A DNA stretch of 64,000 nt from the NCBI RefSeq assembly GCF_020171115.1, contig NC_058091.1:281623001-281687000 (forward strand). Reading direction: 5' to 3'. Position numbers and translations under genes: made by a program. The DNA is from Neogale vison. Its lineage: Eukaryota; Chordata; Mammalia; Carnivora; Mustelidae. Position 1 is the first letter of the stretch. Every line of letters begins with the position of its first letter. Of this stretch, positions 12,070 through 23,186 are shown in pieces. Under the pieces are notes generated by a model. The model did not search any database and was not told the origin of the DNA. It worked only from the letters and a program-made list of their open reading frames with translations.

Positions 12070-14550
12070 CTAATAGAAGAAAACACCTATATAATATAGT
12101 GTAAGCACTTACAGGAATGTCTGGTATTATATGTAACCCAGAGGATGATGGTTCTCCCCACTCTTACTCCCCACTATGACTCCAGTTTTCTCTTTTCAGA
12201 ATACTTTGGAGACTACTGTTTCTAAAAACTTTATCATTTTTGCCAATTTTCATGCTTGTCATCTTATTTTTTTGTGAGTGATAATCTACCACTGGGTGTG
12301 GTGACCCCATGAGTTATTTTCCAAATATCATACAAAATATAACTATCTCAAATCTATCATTATAATCTGACCCTATCCTGAGCATTGGATCCAGACTTTC
12401 AACTTCATCATGCCACAATGATGAGCCTCTTCAAATTGTGTCCAGAAATGAACACGATATCTTTACTGTTGTTTTAACTCACTTAATGACGTAAGTTTAG
12501 TCTTAGTGACCCATAACAGTATTTACAGGAACACTTCAACATCTATGCATTTAATCCTGAAATATTAGACTCTCTAATTTAGAATTGTTCCTGGTCTACA
12601 TATCATCTTTCCTAATTTTGCTTAAGTTATTTGCCTGAAATACAATTTAGATCATATATTACAACTAAGTTCTACTATCCTGGAATACTGGGTTAGGTTC
12701 CTCAATATATCCACATACGTGGTTAAAAATTGGTCAGTCCTATCTCCACAAATTAATCTTTCTATTTTCTTTAGAAATTTTTAGTGTTAAAGAAAAAGTC
12801 AAATCTTGATGCTTCAGATTCTGTCCCAAAAGAAAGAAAGAAAAGGAATTTAAAATTAACATTTTGGATCTCTTTCTTTGACTACTGAGTATGAAATGAC
12901 CCATTAATAAAACCACAACTGATTTCATCAGAATAAATAAAAAAGGAATTGAAAGAGTAAGTATTAGAGGAAGATTTCCTCTACTCTCAGAAAATCATCT
13001 TTTGTATATCTTTCTGGGAAAAGTCAAACTCATTATAAAATTATCCCATAGGAATGGTTTGTTATTACTAGACTTTGAAGATACTGTCCCAGATGAGTCA
13101 ATGAATGAATATCTTCTAATTTCAATTTTGAATAGACTTCACACTCATAACATACTCAGCACTTTTAAAAACGCTCTATTTATGAAAGATGTATTTATAG
13201 GCGATGTAAGAGAATTCATCTTCTCTTTATTTTAATTAAGGAAGCCAAGTAGAGATTAATTAAATCTGATTTGCATGACATGTTACTTGCTACATCTTGA
13301 ACAAGGCACATAAACAAAATGTGGTCTTGAAAAAGGACCAAATTGCCACTTTCTTAAAGTTAAGAGACTGAAGTGTGGTAGTAGTCAAGCCCTTTAACAC
13401 TTTAATGACAAAACTGATCTTATCCTTTTAAGACAACTCATTAGAGTTTGGAACTGATGTCACATTTGGTCTGGTCAGTGCTTCTGTTCACTCTTCCATA
13501 AGAAAACATCTGCTACTGCCAATGGCCAGTTTCAGATATTTCTTGCCCATTTCTCTTTCCTAACAGGCCATTAGCCACTTCAGAAATGGTTCTTTCTTCT
13601 CCCCAGAAATAGCCTCTCCTCCCATTACCAGGTTAATATGTGGGAGAGTTCCTCTAGAAATACCTAGTATTGTGGATGGAAATAGACCAGCACTCAAGGA
13701 CTAATGGAAAATCTAATCGGAATCCTCCTTCCCTGGAGGAATCTAGTATTATGGTAATACAATATAATGAAATAAGCTTGTTTTCTTAAACATGTAATAT
13801 ATTATCTGATCTGAGGATGGGACCAAACATATTGAGTGAAAACCTAGTGGCAAAATCTCTATTGTCCACCGTTGTCTCAAGGGCATACTCCAAACCTTAG
13901 AAATGTACACTAAGAAAATAACCTTATTGGAAGGGCAGCAAGACTCTTTGTTTGTAGCCTCATGCTTTGAGGGAGCTTTCAGCACATCCTGAACATCAAC
14001 TTCACTTTTAAGCCTGGTCGGCCAGGAAGTGATGACACATCTGAACACTTTGGGGCCAAGGAAGACTTTTCTTTCCCCCTCCTAATGGTCATTAGTGTTT
14101 CATTCCTGACCTATTTCCAGTCCCACACTCTGTCTGCCCTAAAAGGGTGAAATCCCCAACCTGACTGATGAGTGCAAGAAGCTGCTCCACCTGTATAACT
14201 CAGCCCTCTTGTATTTTCTTTCCCTGGGAGTGAGCTAGCAAGGAGCATACACTCTCCTCTCCTCCAGAGTAAATCAATCTATCTAATTTAGGACTTTACC
14301 TTGGGGAAACTCACTTGCTCAAATATATAAATAACATTCTCCTATGTGAACTTTATCAATCAAAAAGAAAATATTTTCCACCATCTGTCTTATTTCTCAG
14401 TTGGTTCAGAACTGTGTCAAGTAAGACAAACACTATATTTTGGAGGTTCTCAAGTTCAAGTTTCTTAATACCTTAAAAACTCTCCTTAGTACTAACCATA
14501 AAACATACACTAGGCATTAAATGAGCTAATGCATGTGAAGTGCTTTGTAC
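12070..14550. other. Anonymous sequence
   Basis: No gene, RNA or named repeat recognised. Minus-strand frames of 62 and 99 codons (12740-12928, 13749-14048) and a 77-codon plus-strand frame (13002-13235) lack domain features and are not supported as genes. Confidence 0.4.
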
Positions 14551-14551
14551 A

Positions 14552-15170
14552 GGCATACATGTTTTGTTGGGTTTCACAGATATTGCATATTTTATAAATT
14601 AAAGTTTTGTGACAACCTCAGGGCACCTGGGTGGCTCAGTGGGATAAAGTCTCTGCCTTCAGCTTAGGTCATGGTCCCAGGGTCCTGGGATTGAGCCCCA
14701 TATCAGGCTCTCTGCTCAGTGGGGATCCTGCTTCTTCCCCCTATCCCCCATCTGCCTCTCTGCCTACTAGTGATCTCTGTCTGTCAAATAAATAAAATCT
14801 TTAAAAAAAAAAGTTTTGTGGCAGCCTTGCATCAAGCAAGTCTATTAATGTCATTCTACCAACAGCTTTTGCTCATATAGTAACTGTGTCACATGTTGGT
14901 AATTCTTAAAATATTTGAACTTTTTCACTAGGATGATATTTGCTATGGTGATCTGTGATCAGTGATTATGGCTTGCTGAAAATTCAGATGATGGTTATCC
15001 TATCATGTAGGCAATAGAAGAAATGAGGAAACAATTTAAGAAATCTATTGTCAAAAACTATCAACTATTTTCTTTGAGCAGTTTTTCACAGAAAGCCCAC
15101 AGTTTTAAGACACTATGGCTTTGCAACTTTCACGAACTTGTTGTTGAACACTGAAAATTGCTAATGATTC
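14552..15170 (+). mobile_element. Tigger-type (pogo/mariner superfamily) DNA transposon relic, split by a SINE
   Basis: It begins with CAGGCATACATGTTTTGTTG, matching the Tigger1-like terminal sequence. It continues with CACAGATATTGCATATTTTATA and, after the SINE, TTTTGTGGCAGCCTTGCATC, CAAGCAAGTCTATTAATG, CCAACAGCTTTTGCTCA and GGTGATCTGTGATCAGTGAT. These are the successive words of the Tigger end. No transposase frame survives. The right end is unclear: weaker similarity may reach about 15170, and I do not see the other terminal repeat. Confidence 0.75.
14602..14827 (+). mobile_element. CAN SINE inserted in the Tigger relic
   Basis: Body about 14619-14810: GGGCACCTGGGTGGCTCAGTGGGATA head, altered B box (GGATTGAGCCC), and TGTCAAATAAATAAAATCTTT tail. 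The 17-bp duplication AAGTTTTGTGACAACCT (14602-14618) recurs with two changes at 14811-14827. The Tigger text continues across it, so the SINE is the later event. Confidence 0.95.
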
Positions 15171-16299
15171 TGAAGGTGGAATTATCTACTATTGCTATTA
15201 ACTTTCTCAGCAACCTTTAACAAATAATGTTGCAGAGTCTATATAGAATGGAAATGATTGACAGTTCCCCTTATGAATAACGATCTCCTACTGGAACACT
15301 GGATTTGGAAATAGCTGATAGTAGTATCTTCCTAGGCTGAATGTCTTAATATACTTTTTTGAACACTTCCAAATGCTTCTGAAACCAAGGCATGGCACAG
15401 CCAAAGCCTGTGTCCTAAGTGAGGTCATGAAGCATCTCTTTCTGCCATTCACTAGGATAATCCTCCCTTGTTCAGCCTAGTAGAAACCAGTTATAAAAGT
15501 TATAAAACTGCTCCTGAGAGCAATCATACCAGGACTATAAATTTGTTTTCCATAATGAAAAAAGTCTTCTTTCTGAATGAGTCACAACATTTAAAGATCC
15601 TCCCGCTATGAAATACAATAAATCTTTTTATGTTTGGAATGCAGAAGGTCACAGGCTTTCACATTCAAAATCTCGTCAAAGAAGAGGGTGATGAGCTATA
15701 AGCCTGGCTTATTTTTCTCACCATTTTCTGTAGGCACAGAATGGAAATCTGTGCTCCCCAGTGCCAATTCCAGGGGTCCTCTTCTGACACAGTGGTGCTC
15801 TGGTGAAATCAGAATTCTGAAAATACTTGCTTGCTTCTAGCTTCATTTCCGTGCTCTGCCACCACATGCAGATTATACAAATAATTCTGGAATGGCTTTT
15901 GGAAAAGCTCTGACAAGGCTTCTAGCTACATGTGTAAACCAGACAATCGTATTGTACCCCTGCTTCCCAAACAGACCCAGTTTTTACCCATTCCTATCCA
16001 TCAACTAGACTGCTTTTTTGTTTCGTTTTGTTTTAGAACCTAAAACACAAGACTGTTTCGTTCCTTGTTCATAAATCATTTGTTTGTTGGAAGGGCTCAT
16101 TTGTTACAAACCAGAGCTACAATGTAAATTGTGTCTAGATTTAAGAAAGCTAATTAGTTGGTCCAGAGCCCTGGATAATACAAATTGAGAGAACATGAAC
16201 TATTAATGGGAAGACCTTAACACAAAGAAGAGGAAAACTGATCCTTGGAAAGGAATGGACCTCTGAACTCTTCCCGGAGGTGTGTATCAATGTTAAAAT

Positions 16300-16366
16300 T
16301 CTGGGGTTTTTTTGTTTTTGTTTTTGTTTTTTGGGTTTTTGTTTTGTTTTTGTTTTGTTTTGTTTT
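16300..16366. repeat. (TTTTG)n low-complexity tract
   Basis: Imperfect repeats of TTTTTG/TTTTG with one GGG interruption. It could be the tail of a lost retroposon on the minus strand, but no body is recognisable next to it. Confidence 0.85.
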
Positions 16367-16929
16367 ATGAAAAATGCCAAAGAGTGAGCCTTAATTAACT
16401 TACAGAATAAATTAGATGAACGTTTTATATTGGCCATTCTTACTTTTTTTAAAGTTTTTTAAGATTTTTTTTTTTTAAGATTTACAGTGGGCCACTTTAT
16501 GCTACAAAATGGTGTCATTCTATAGAAATCTCTTTCAGTTGTCTTCAAATTTGAAAGCTGGGCATCTATCTAGCTGATATTCGTACTGTCTGTATTGTCT
16601 GCTCAATCTTATTGTAGGTTCTCTGCTCAATCTTTTGCCTCATGGCTTTTCTTACCTTCCACAAGTTTCTTATATTTCTAGTTGTTTTGAATACCCTATA
16701 ACCCACCCCATAATCCACCAATAAACCAGTGAAACGTGTACTAATGCATTCTAAAATACAAGTAACTCTTAGAAGGGAAAGTGTATTCTTCCAACAAAAC
16801 TTGCACAGTTGCATCACATCATTCTGTCTGTCTGGTGATCTTAACCTCAGCTACATAAGCCAACAAATGACAAGCATCGGGAAGAGTTTTTCTGACCTCT
16901 CCCAAGGTCATGCTGTCATTTTCCAAATG

Positions 16930-16985
16930 TGAAGAAGAAGGAGAAGGAGGAGGAGGAGGAGAAGGAGAAGATGATGACGACAATG
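16930..16985. repeat. (GAA/GGA)n purine tract grading into GAT/GAC triplets
   Basis: AAGAAGAAGGAGAAGGAGGA-type triplets, then GATGATGACGACAATGAC. All-purine over about 40 bp on the plus strand. Confidence 0.9.
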
Positions 16986-18404
16986 ACAGAGGTTATAGCC
17001 CTAAACTTTTAGTACTGGAGCCACATGCTCTCCAGAATTTTGCTAAAATGAAGTAAAAAAGCTATTAAAATTAGGCCAAGGCAATATTACTTCAGTGTTC
17101 TGTCTTTCAAGTAACCAGCTGTGGTCTTCCCTGATTTATAGAATATGAATAAAGATAACACAGCACATACAGCATGAGTTATTTGTACAATTAAATTTTG
17201 TAACGGCCACGGGAAGAGGTGGCACAAACCTGCTATTCGGCATTCATTACGTGATGTTACTAAAGTCCTCCTTCATATATTTAATATTCGTCTCAACAGA
17301 GCTCTCCTTTCCATTTGTTCGACTGCATTTTACGTTGGATCTGAAAGCTAAGTAAGCGGTTTGGTTTAACATCCTAGAGAAAGCCTCTCAGCTCTGCTGG
17401 TTCTGAGCAGTACATTACTCTTCTGTTCTCTTAGGATCAAGTTTATTAATAAAGAGGAATGCATTCATTAATTTTCTTATTCAACAGACTCTTAGTGGGC
17501 ACTTCATATGGTCAGAGCCCTGGGATAGCGGCAGAATGTGAAGATACTTAAAACCTTTTTTTCCATAATGTCAAAGTAATTATGATTTTAATTCTGATTC
17601 ATATGTTCTAATGATTTTAATCAGTATTATTTTGCTTAAAGTGCACTTCGCCTGAAAAGTGTGAACAGTGCAATGTGACTGTCTAGAGCTGTGATGGAAG
17701 GTATAGATAGCTTGTTTACCCATTATGAGTTTGTTTTCCCAGTATGAGTGGTGCCACAATAAGTTTGAAGTCCCTCAGAGGAAAAATGAGTTCTATTAAG
17801 GAAAACATGAGTTCTATTAAGGAAATGCATGCGCAGTCAAAACCCAAAAATTTGCATGTGAAAGAAGATCAAGTCATTCAAATAACATTATTTCAAGTAT
17901 TATAATAGACTTCACACTACTTGGAGCTGATAAAATGATTGAATTATTTGTGCCTAAAAACATAGATATTACCGTTTTGATGAGCATACATATGGCTATT
18001 CAAACTTGTTTTTATAGATACCCAGCTGGCTTTATGCTACTGGAGCAAAAAACACTAAATGTGTTCAAGTTGGTTATTTTTAACATACAGTGTCAGTTAT
18101 GCTACTTGGTTATACAGACAATTAGAAAGCTTCCAAGCTTAAAAATAAATTTAGTGCAGTCATCCGTGAATACTCAAAACTCTTTTTAACACATGATGCT
18201 ATTCATCAAGAAAAATCCACTCAGAAAAGTTCTCGTCAATAAGTGCCAATTTTGCCAATAAATACGCGAGTTCTTGTACTCTCTATTCCTACTCTGATAC
18301 TTTCAGCCCAGAAGAGTTTTTGAATGAGCTAGAGATCAACCTCTTCTTTTCTGCAGCCATCACCTCACATCACAGATTTTGTCTATTTATTTATTTGAAA
18401 ATGT

Positions 18405-18566
18405 TTAATAAAGTTTTTTATTTTAATCCCAGTATAGTTAACGTATATTGTTGTACTATATTCAGCTGTACAATATAGTGATTCAAAAACTCTAATACAG
18501 TGCTCACCATGATTAATGTCTTCTTAATCCCCTTCACCTATCTTACCCTTCCCCACACCTACCCTC
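18405..18566 (-). mobile_element. Old carnivoran LINE-1 3' end, minus strand
   Basis: On the plus strand it reads TTTTAATCCCAGTATAGTTA, then CAGCTGTACAATATAGTGATTCAA, then GTGCTCACCATG and CTTAATCCCCTTCACCTA, which is the complement of the older carnivoran L1 3' UTR. It is 5'-truncated at the right by the site of the next SINE. Confidence 0.8.
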
Positions 18567-18795
18567 TGATATGCTTTATTTTATTTATTTTTTAAGATTT
18601 TATTTATTTATTTGTTGGGGGGAGTGCACACACTGGAGCAGTGGGGAGAGTCTAAGGGAGAAGGAGAAGCAGACTCCCAGCTGAACAGGGAGTCTGAAGC
18701 AGGGCTGATGCTAGAACCCCCAAATCATGACCTGAACCAAAGACAGATGCTTACCCGACTGAGACACCCAGGTGTTCTTGATATGCTTTATTTTA
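18567..18795 (-). mobile_element. CAN SINE, minus strand, 17-bp duplication
   Basis: Body about 18584-18778, with head complement ACACCCAGGTGTTCT on the right and a TTTTAAGATTTTATTTATT tail complement on the left. TGATATGCTTTATTTTA is present at 18567-18583 and 18779-18795. The internal sequence is diverged, with a GGGG run replacing part of the CT tract. Confidence 0.94.
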
Positions 18796-18954
18796 AATGA
18801 GTACTCTCAGTTAAAGTTGTTTTTCTTTTCAACAAGAACAGTTTTTACTTGAAACATACTTCAGAATACATATATAAAACATTCCCTCCAGGAAAAATAG
18901 AATACAAATTTTCTTCAAATACATTTAGAGGAATCCCTTGGTTAAATCACATAA

Positions 18955-19850
18955 AAAGAGATATAATAGTACAAATTTAAGAAGACTGACATCATACCAT
19001 GTATATTTTCCAACCACAATGGTACAAAACTAAAGAACAAAATAAGACAAAGCTGGAATATCTACAATGTAAATATTACAAACTTAATATGTAAATATTA
19101 AACAACACACCACTGTACGAAAAATGGGCCAAATAAGAAATCAAATATCAAATCAAATATGTCTCAAGACAAAAGAAAAAGAAAACACAATATTCCAAAA
19201 CCTATAGGATGCAGCAAAAGCAGATATTAGAGTGAAATTTATGCTATAAATTATTGTATTAAGGAAAAAAGTTCAAATAAACAACTTAACATTACACCAC
19301 AAGGAACTAAAAAAAAGAGGAAACCTAGCTGAAATTTAGTACAGGATGTAAATAAAAGGAAAAATCAGAAATAAATAAAACAGAGATCAAAACAAACAAT
19401 AACATGGCATTGAAAATAATGACGAGTTTAAAAAAAAAAAGAACAAAATTTGTATTGCTTTACTTACATTAACTAAGAAAAAAAGAGAGAAGTCTCAAAA
19501 ACTAAAATGAGAATTGGAAAACAATACAACACATAGTGTGATAACAGATTACTATTAACAACTATATGCTAATAAGTCAATAACTTGGGAGGGAAATAAT
19601 TCCTAAAAATGCACAAGTTACCAAGATTGAATCATGAATCTTGAAACCAAGAAATATAAAATCTTCTTACACTAATAAAAAGAATTGGAAATTAAATATC
19701 TCCCAGCATAGGAAAGCCCAAGATCACATGATTTCATTGATGAATTCTAACAAACACTAAAAAATAATAATGAGTGACCACCTTTATCCCATAAGGCCAG
19801 TACTACTCAGGTACCAAATCAGGATAAAAACAATACAAGAAAAAAATCTA
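18955..19850 (+). pseudogene. Decayed LINE-1 ORF2 fragment (linker and early reverse transcriptase)
   Basis: Old L1 ORF2 wording in order: CCAACCACAATGGTACAAAACTA, ACAACACACCACTG, GGATGCAGCAAAAGCAG, then CACCACAAGGAACTAAAAAA and ACTAAGAAAAAAAGAGAGA. The end, near 19800, resembles the segment encoding 'ASITLIPK'. All frames are broken by stops and indels. It stops abruptly at about 19850, where L1 sequence in the opposite direction begins. Confidence 0.78.
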
Positions 19851-20150
19851 GTTTGTCTGATATAAATATTATCTCTCCAACTTTCTTTTGGCATTCATTT
19901 GTGTGATAAATGTTTCTTCATCCCCTCACTTTCAATCTACTGGTGACTTTGGGTCTAAAATGAATCTCTTATAGTTGATATACAGATGGGTCTTTTTTTT
20001 TTTAATCCATTCTGATACCTTTTGCCCTTTGATTTATGTTCATTTATGATTTAGTCCATTATGTTCAAATTATTGAATGATATCTATTTATTGCCCTTTT
20101 GCTACTTGCTTTGTTGTTGTTTCTGGAGATTTTCTCTCATCCTTTCTTAT
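19851..20150 (-). mobile_element. LINE-1 5'-region fragment, minus strand
   Basis: Plus-strand text such as AGTTTGTCTGATATAAATATT, CATCCCCTCACTTTCAATCT, GGGTCTAAAATGAATCTCTT and ATCCATTCTGATACCTTTTG is the complement of the old L1 (L1M) 5' region. No coding frame survives. Confidence 0.72.
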
Positions 20151-20164
20151 CTTTATTTAATAAA

Positions 20165-20625
20165 GACAACTTTTTGACAAGAAAGGATAGCAGAATGTGT
20201 CCCTAATCTGGGAAAGGACAAAGATATCCAGATCCAGGAGGCACAGAGAATTACCTTCAAAATCAACAAAAGTAGGCCAACACCAAGACATACTGTAATT
20301 AAATTTGCAAGATATAATGGTAAAGAAAGTCTTAAAAGCAGCAAGACAAAAGAAGTTCTTAACTTACAAGGGAAAAACCCGTAAGTCTAACTAGAGATTT
20401 CTCAACAGAAACTTAGCAAGCCAGAAGAGAATGGCATGATATAGTCAAACTGCTGATGGGAAAAATCTGCAGCCAAGAATATTCTATCTAGCAAGGCTAT
20501 CACTCACAATAGAAGGAAAGGTAAAGAATTTCTCAAACAAAAACTAAAGGAGTTGTGACCACTAAACCAGCCCTGCAAGAAATATTAAAGGGGACTCTTA
20601 GAGTGTAAAGGACAAAATAAGTCCA
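20165..20625 (+). mobile_element. LINE-1 5'-region fragment, + strand
   Basis: Contains AGATCCAGGAGGCACAGAGAA, CAACACCAAGACATACT, TTAAAAGCAGCAAGA, GCAAGCCAGAAGAGAATGGC, CAGCCAAGAATATTCTATC, and CCCTGCAAGAAATATTAAAGG. This is the conserved stretch of the old L1M 5' part. It lies head-to-head with the preceding minus-strand piece. Confidence 0.78.
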
Positions 20626-21169
20626 GGAATTGCTACTGTGCCTAGAACTTCTTTGGAGAGAGCTAGAGAATATATGCATATACTATACAATGTATACATA
20701 TACCTATATAATCTGTGTATCCATATTAAATAAACATGAGTTCACACTGGTATTTCCAACTCTAATCCAGCACTGCAGTGGTTGTTCAAATTCTCGCTCA
20801 TTTATGTATAACTTCTTTTTCTGACAGTAAGAAACTTGATTACCATAATCTACATTTTATTTACTTATTTATTTAACCTCAGTACACATGCACAGTAGTT
20901 TTAGAGCTATCACACGCTCCATTGGGGAATGCCTTTACCAAATGGTATAGGTTGTTTATCTACAGTTCATTGTGTAGTAGCCTTATAGCAATCAGTCAAA
21001 ACAATGGTTTCCCAGGTTACTTAGGTCAGCTCCTTTCTCCTGCCTTTTCAGTAAGGTAATGTCATCCACATGAGACACACTCCTATTCTGAGATTCTTGA
21101 CATCGTGGTTGATGTTTGAATTTCTTAAAGTTCAGGACACTATGGTTTTGATTTGTGCAGTGTCACATC

Positions 21170-21370
21170 TTCCAAAGAGCATGCTATACAATACAATCCC
21201 ATCACCCTAAAATTTTTCATGTGTGACCTTTTCTGTAGTCAACACCCGTCCCTCAAAACCCTAACACTTGCAATCACAGATCTGTGTTCTATCACATAGT
21301 CTGCCTTTTCCAGAGTGTCAGATAATTGGGATTATACAATTTGTAGCTTTTTGGTGTAATTTCTTTCAAA
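21170..21370 (-). mobile_element. Possible old LINE-1 3' region (L1ME-like), minus strand
   Basis: The plus-strand order CCCATCACCCTAAAATTTTTC, GTAGTCAACACCCGTCCCTC, AATCACAGATCTGTGTTCTATCAC, CCTTTTCCAGAGTGTCA and TTGGGATTATACAATTTGTAGC parallels the complement of L1ME-type 3' sequence. It is highly diverged. Confidence 0.6.
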
Positions 21371-22127
21371 ATGCAAAATGAATTTTAAGTAACAAAAATT
21401 TAATTTCTTCTTTCAAAAATAAATTGTTTAAAGAACAAGAATAAACAAAAGAAAACTTTTGCTATAGAGAGATTATCTTTAAAATATTTCAAATCATTTT
21501 CATTTTAATAATGAAAATGAGCCATTTCTAAATCACTCAAATCTATTCTTAAAGACCTGAAAGTGGAATTTTTAAGCTTTTAAATGGAGAGTTTTAGTGG
21601 GTTTTGAAAGCTTTCTTTAAATATAAAAAATTCATTAGCATTACAATGAACTTGAAAGAAAAACTGAGAGCAGAAAAGTTAAATAGTTAGAGCCAATTAT
21701 TTTATAAAAGTTATGGTTTTTATAATTGAAAAAATGTGTTGTCCTGTTTTAATAAATCTTATCAGTGGTTTACAACATTTCAGATCTATGTATCTTTTAG
21801 AAGTAAATTTTACAGATATGTTAGCTGTTACAATAAAGTGCAGAAATGTACAGAACTTAGAATCAAGATTTCCAATCCACCTTACCATAAAGTATTGAAT
21901 CAAAATGTAAAAAACAAAAAGCAATTATACTCATACTATTGTCACTGTGTGTTTTAGATCAGTAATCACAATTAAGAATTCTTTTAAAATGTTGCTTAGT
22001 TTATATTTATTTTATCTATTTAATGTGTATTCTTGGGTATCTTTTTTAAGAAGACATCAAATTGGTAATATATGATAAATATATGTATTTTATAAAAAGT
22101 ATATGGATATCTGAGAATGGTACATTC

Positions 22128-22255
22128 TCAACTTTCTTCTCCTCCTTCCCCTTCTTCTTCTTCTCCATCTCCCCCCTCCCCCGCTGCTGCCCCCTCCCCA
22201 TCCTCCTCCTCCTTCTTCTTCTCCTTCTTCTTCTTCTTCTTCTTCTTCTTCTATC
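22128..22255. repeat. Long polypyrimidine triplet tract (TTC/TCC)n
   Basis: About 125 bp almost entirely C and T on the plus strand, mostly TTC and TCC triplets, broken by a few A/G near 22165-22195. It produces spurious poly-Leu/Phe/Ser frames. Mirror-symmetric parts could form triplex (H-DNA) structures, which is a general property of such tracts and is not shown here. Confidence 0.93.
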
Positions 22256-22644
22256 TCTTACTATTCACTGAGCTAATAGACAATGCCTATAATCTCCTAC
22301 AATGGCACAAGCTTAATTATACAGTCCTGAGAGCACAGTGTATATATAATATATTTATATATTACCTGTGAAATCCTCAGTGCAGAGTGTGATTCCTGTA
22401 CTCATAGACATATTTTCTCTGCATTAAAAACAGGTGTGACACATTGGGCAGAAATCATTAAAATCAGACAGCTGAAGTCAGAGCATCTGGGAAAAATGGC
22501 TACAGCACTTGCTGGTGAAGGGTCTCCCCATAGCAGGATGTCCCAAAAGAGCCCTTGAGAGTGGGGAGGGATGGATGCTATTTTGAAGCATTCAGAGAAA
22601 CAAACAAACAGAAGCATTTAACTCTTTCCTCTTAAAATTATCAT

Positions 22645-22735
22645 TGGAGGGCACATATTGCATGGAGCACTGGGTGTGGCACATAAACAATGAATTTTGG
22701 AGCACTGGGGAAAAAATTCAGAATTAACAAAAAAA
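22645..22735 (+). mobile_element. Very short LINE-1 3'-end fragment, + strand
   Basis: GGAGGGCACATATTGCATGGAGCACTGGGTGTGG followed by ACAATGAATTTTGGAGCACTG. This is the carnivoran L1 3' end, the same sequence that appears complemented at 23215-23265. It is extremely 5'-truncated. Confidence 0.75.
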
Positions 22736-23186
22736 TTATCTTTAAATATCGATAAGAATAAACCAGAGTTTCTGTGTGGGATTTGTGATATCAAAATACT
22801 GTGAATACAACATTTGTATTCATTGGCTTTCTAGTAACTTCCTCAGGACTTACAGGTTCTTACTGTTATTTGATGAATCATTAGATTTGGAAGCAATCAA
22901 TGTGAATAGGCTCTGACATACACTGCTGCAGAGAACTAAGTATTGGCTTAATTAAATGCTGACTTGGGTATGAAGTTAACATCGTTTGGCTCCCAGAAGC
23001 ATCTGGTGACAATGAGTTCTAATCAGTTGGCTTTCTGTAGAAAATTATTCAGTGTTCCAATGATATTAATGTTAAATCCTTTATTTGCATTGTACATAAG
23101 TATTATTCCTTCAGTCCAGTACATGGGTATTATTCCTTCAATCCAGATTTAAAATAGTAATAAATTGGATTTAGGAACTGGAGTCC

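Larger units (their letters stand above)
15170..18400. other. Anonymous sequence with a T/G-rich tract
   Basis: No gene or named interspersed repeat seen. A (TTTTG)n-like tract lies at 16300-16366 and a fragment of T-rich SINE-tail-like sequence at 16445-16485. Open frames such as 16150-16437 on the minus strand arise from the low-complexity tract. Confidence 0.4.
20640..22640. other. Mostly anonymous sequence with one L1 piece and one pyrimidine tract (listed separately)
   Basis: Outside the L1 piece near 21170-21370 and the tract at 22128-22255, I see no gene or named repeat. The several 60-85 codon frames here are AT-rich or lie in the triplet tract. Confidence 0.4.

Noticed and set aside
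22062..22371. Overlapping poly-Leu and poly-Ser/Phe frames
   Set aside because: Products of the TTC/TCC triplet tract in different frames.
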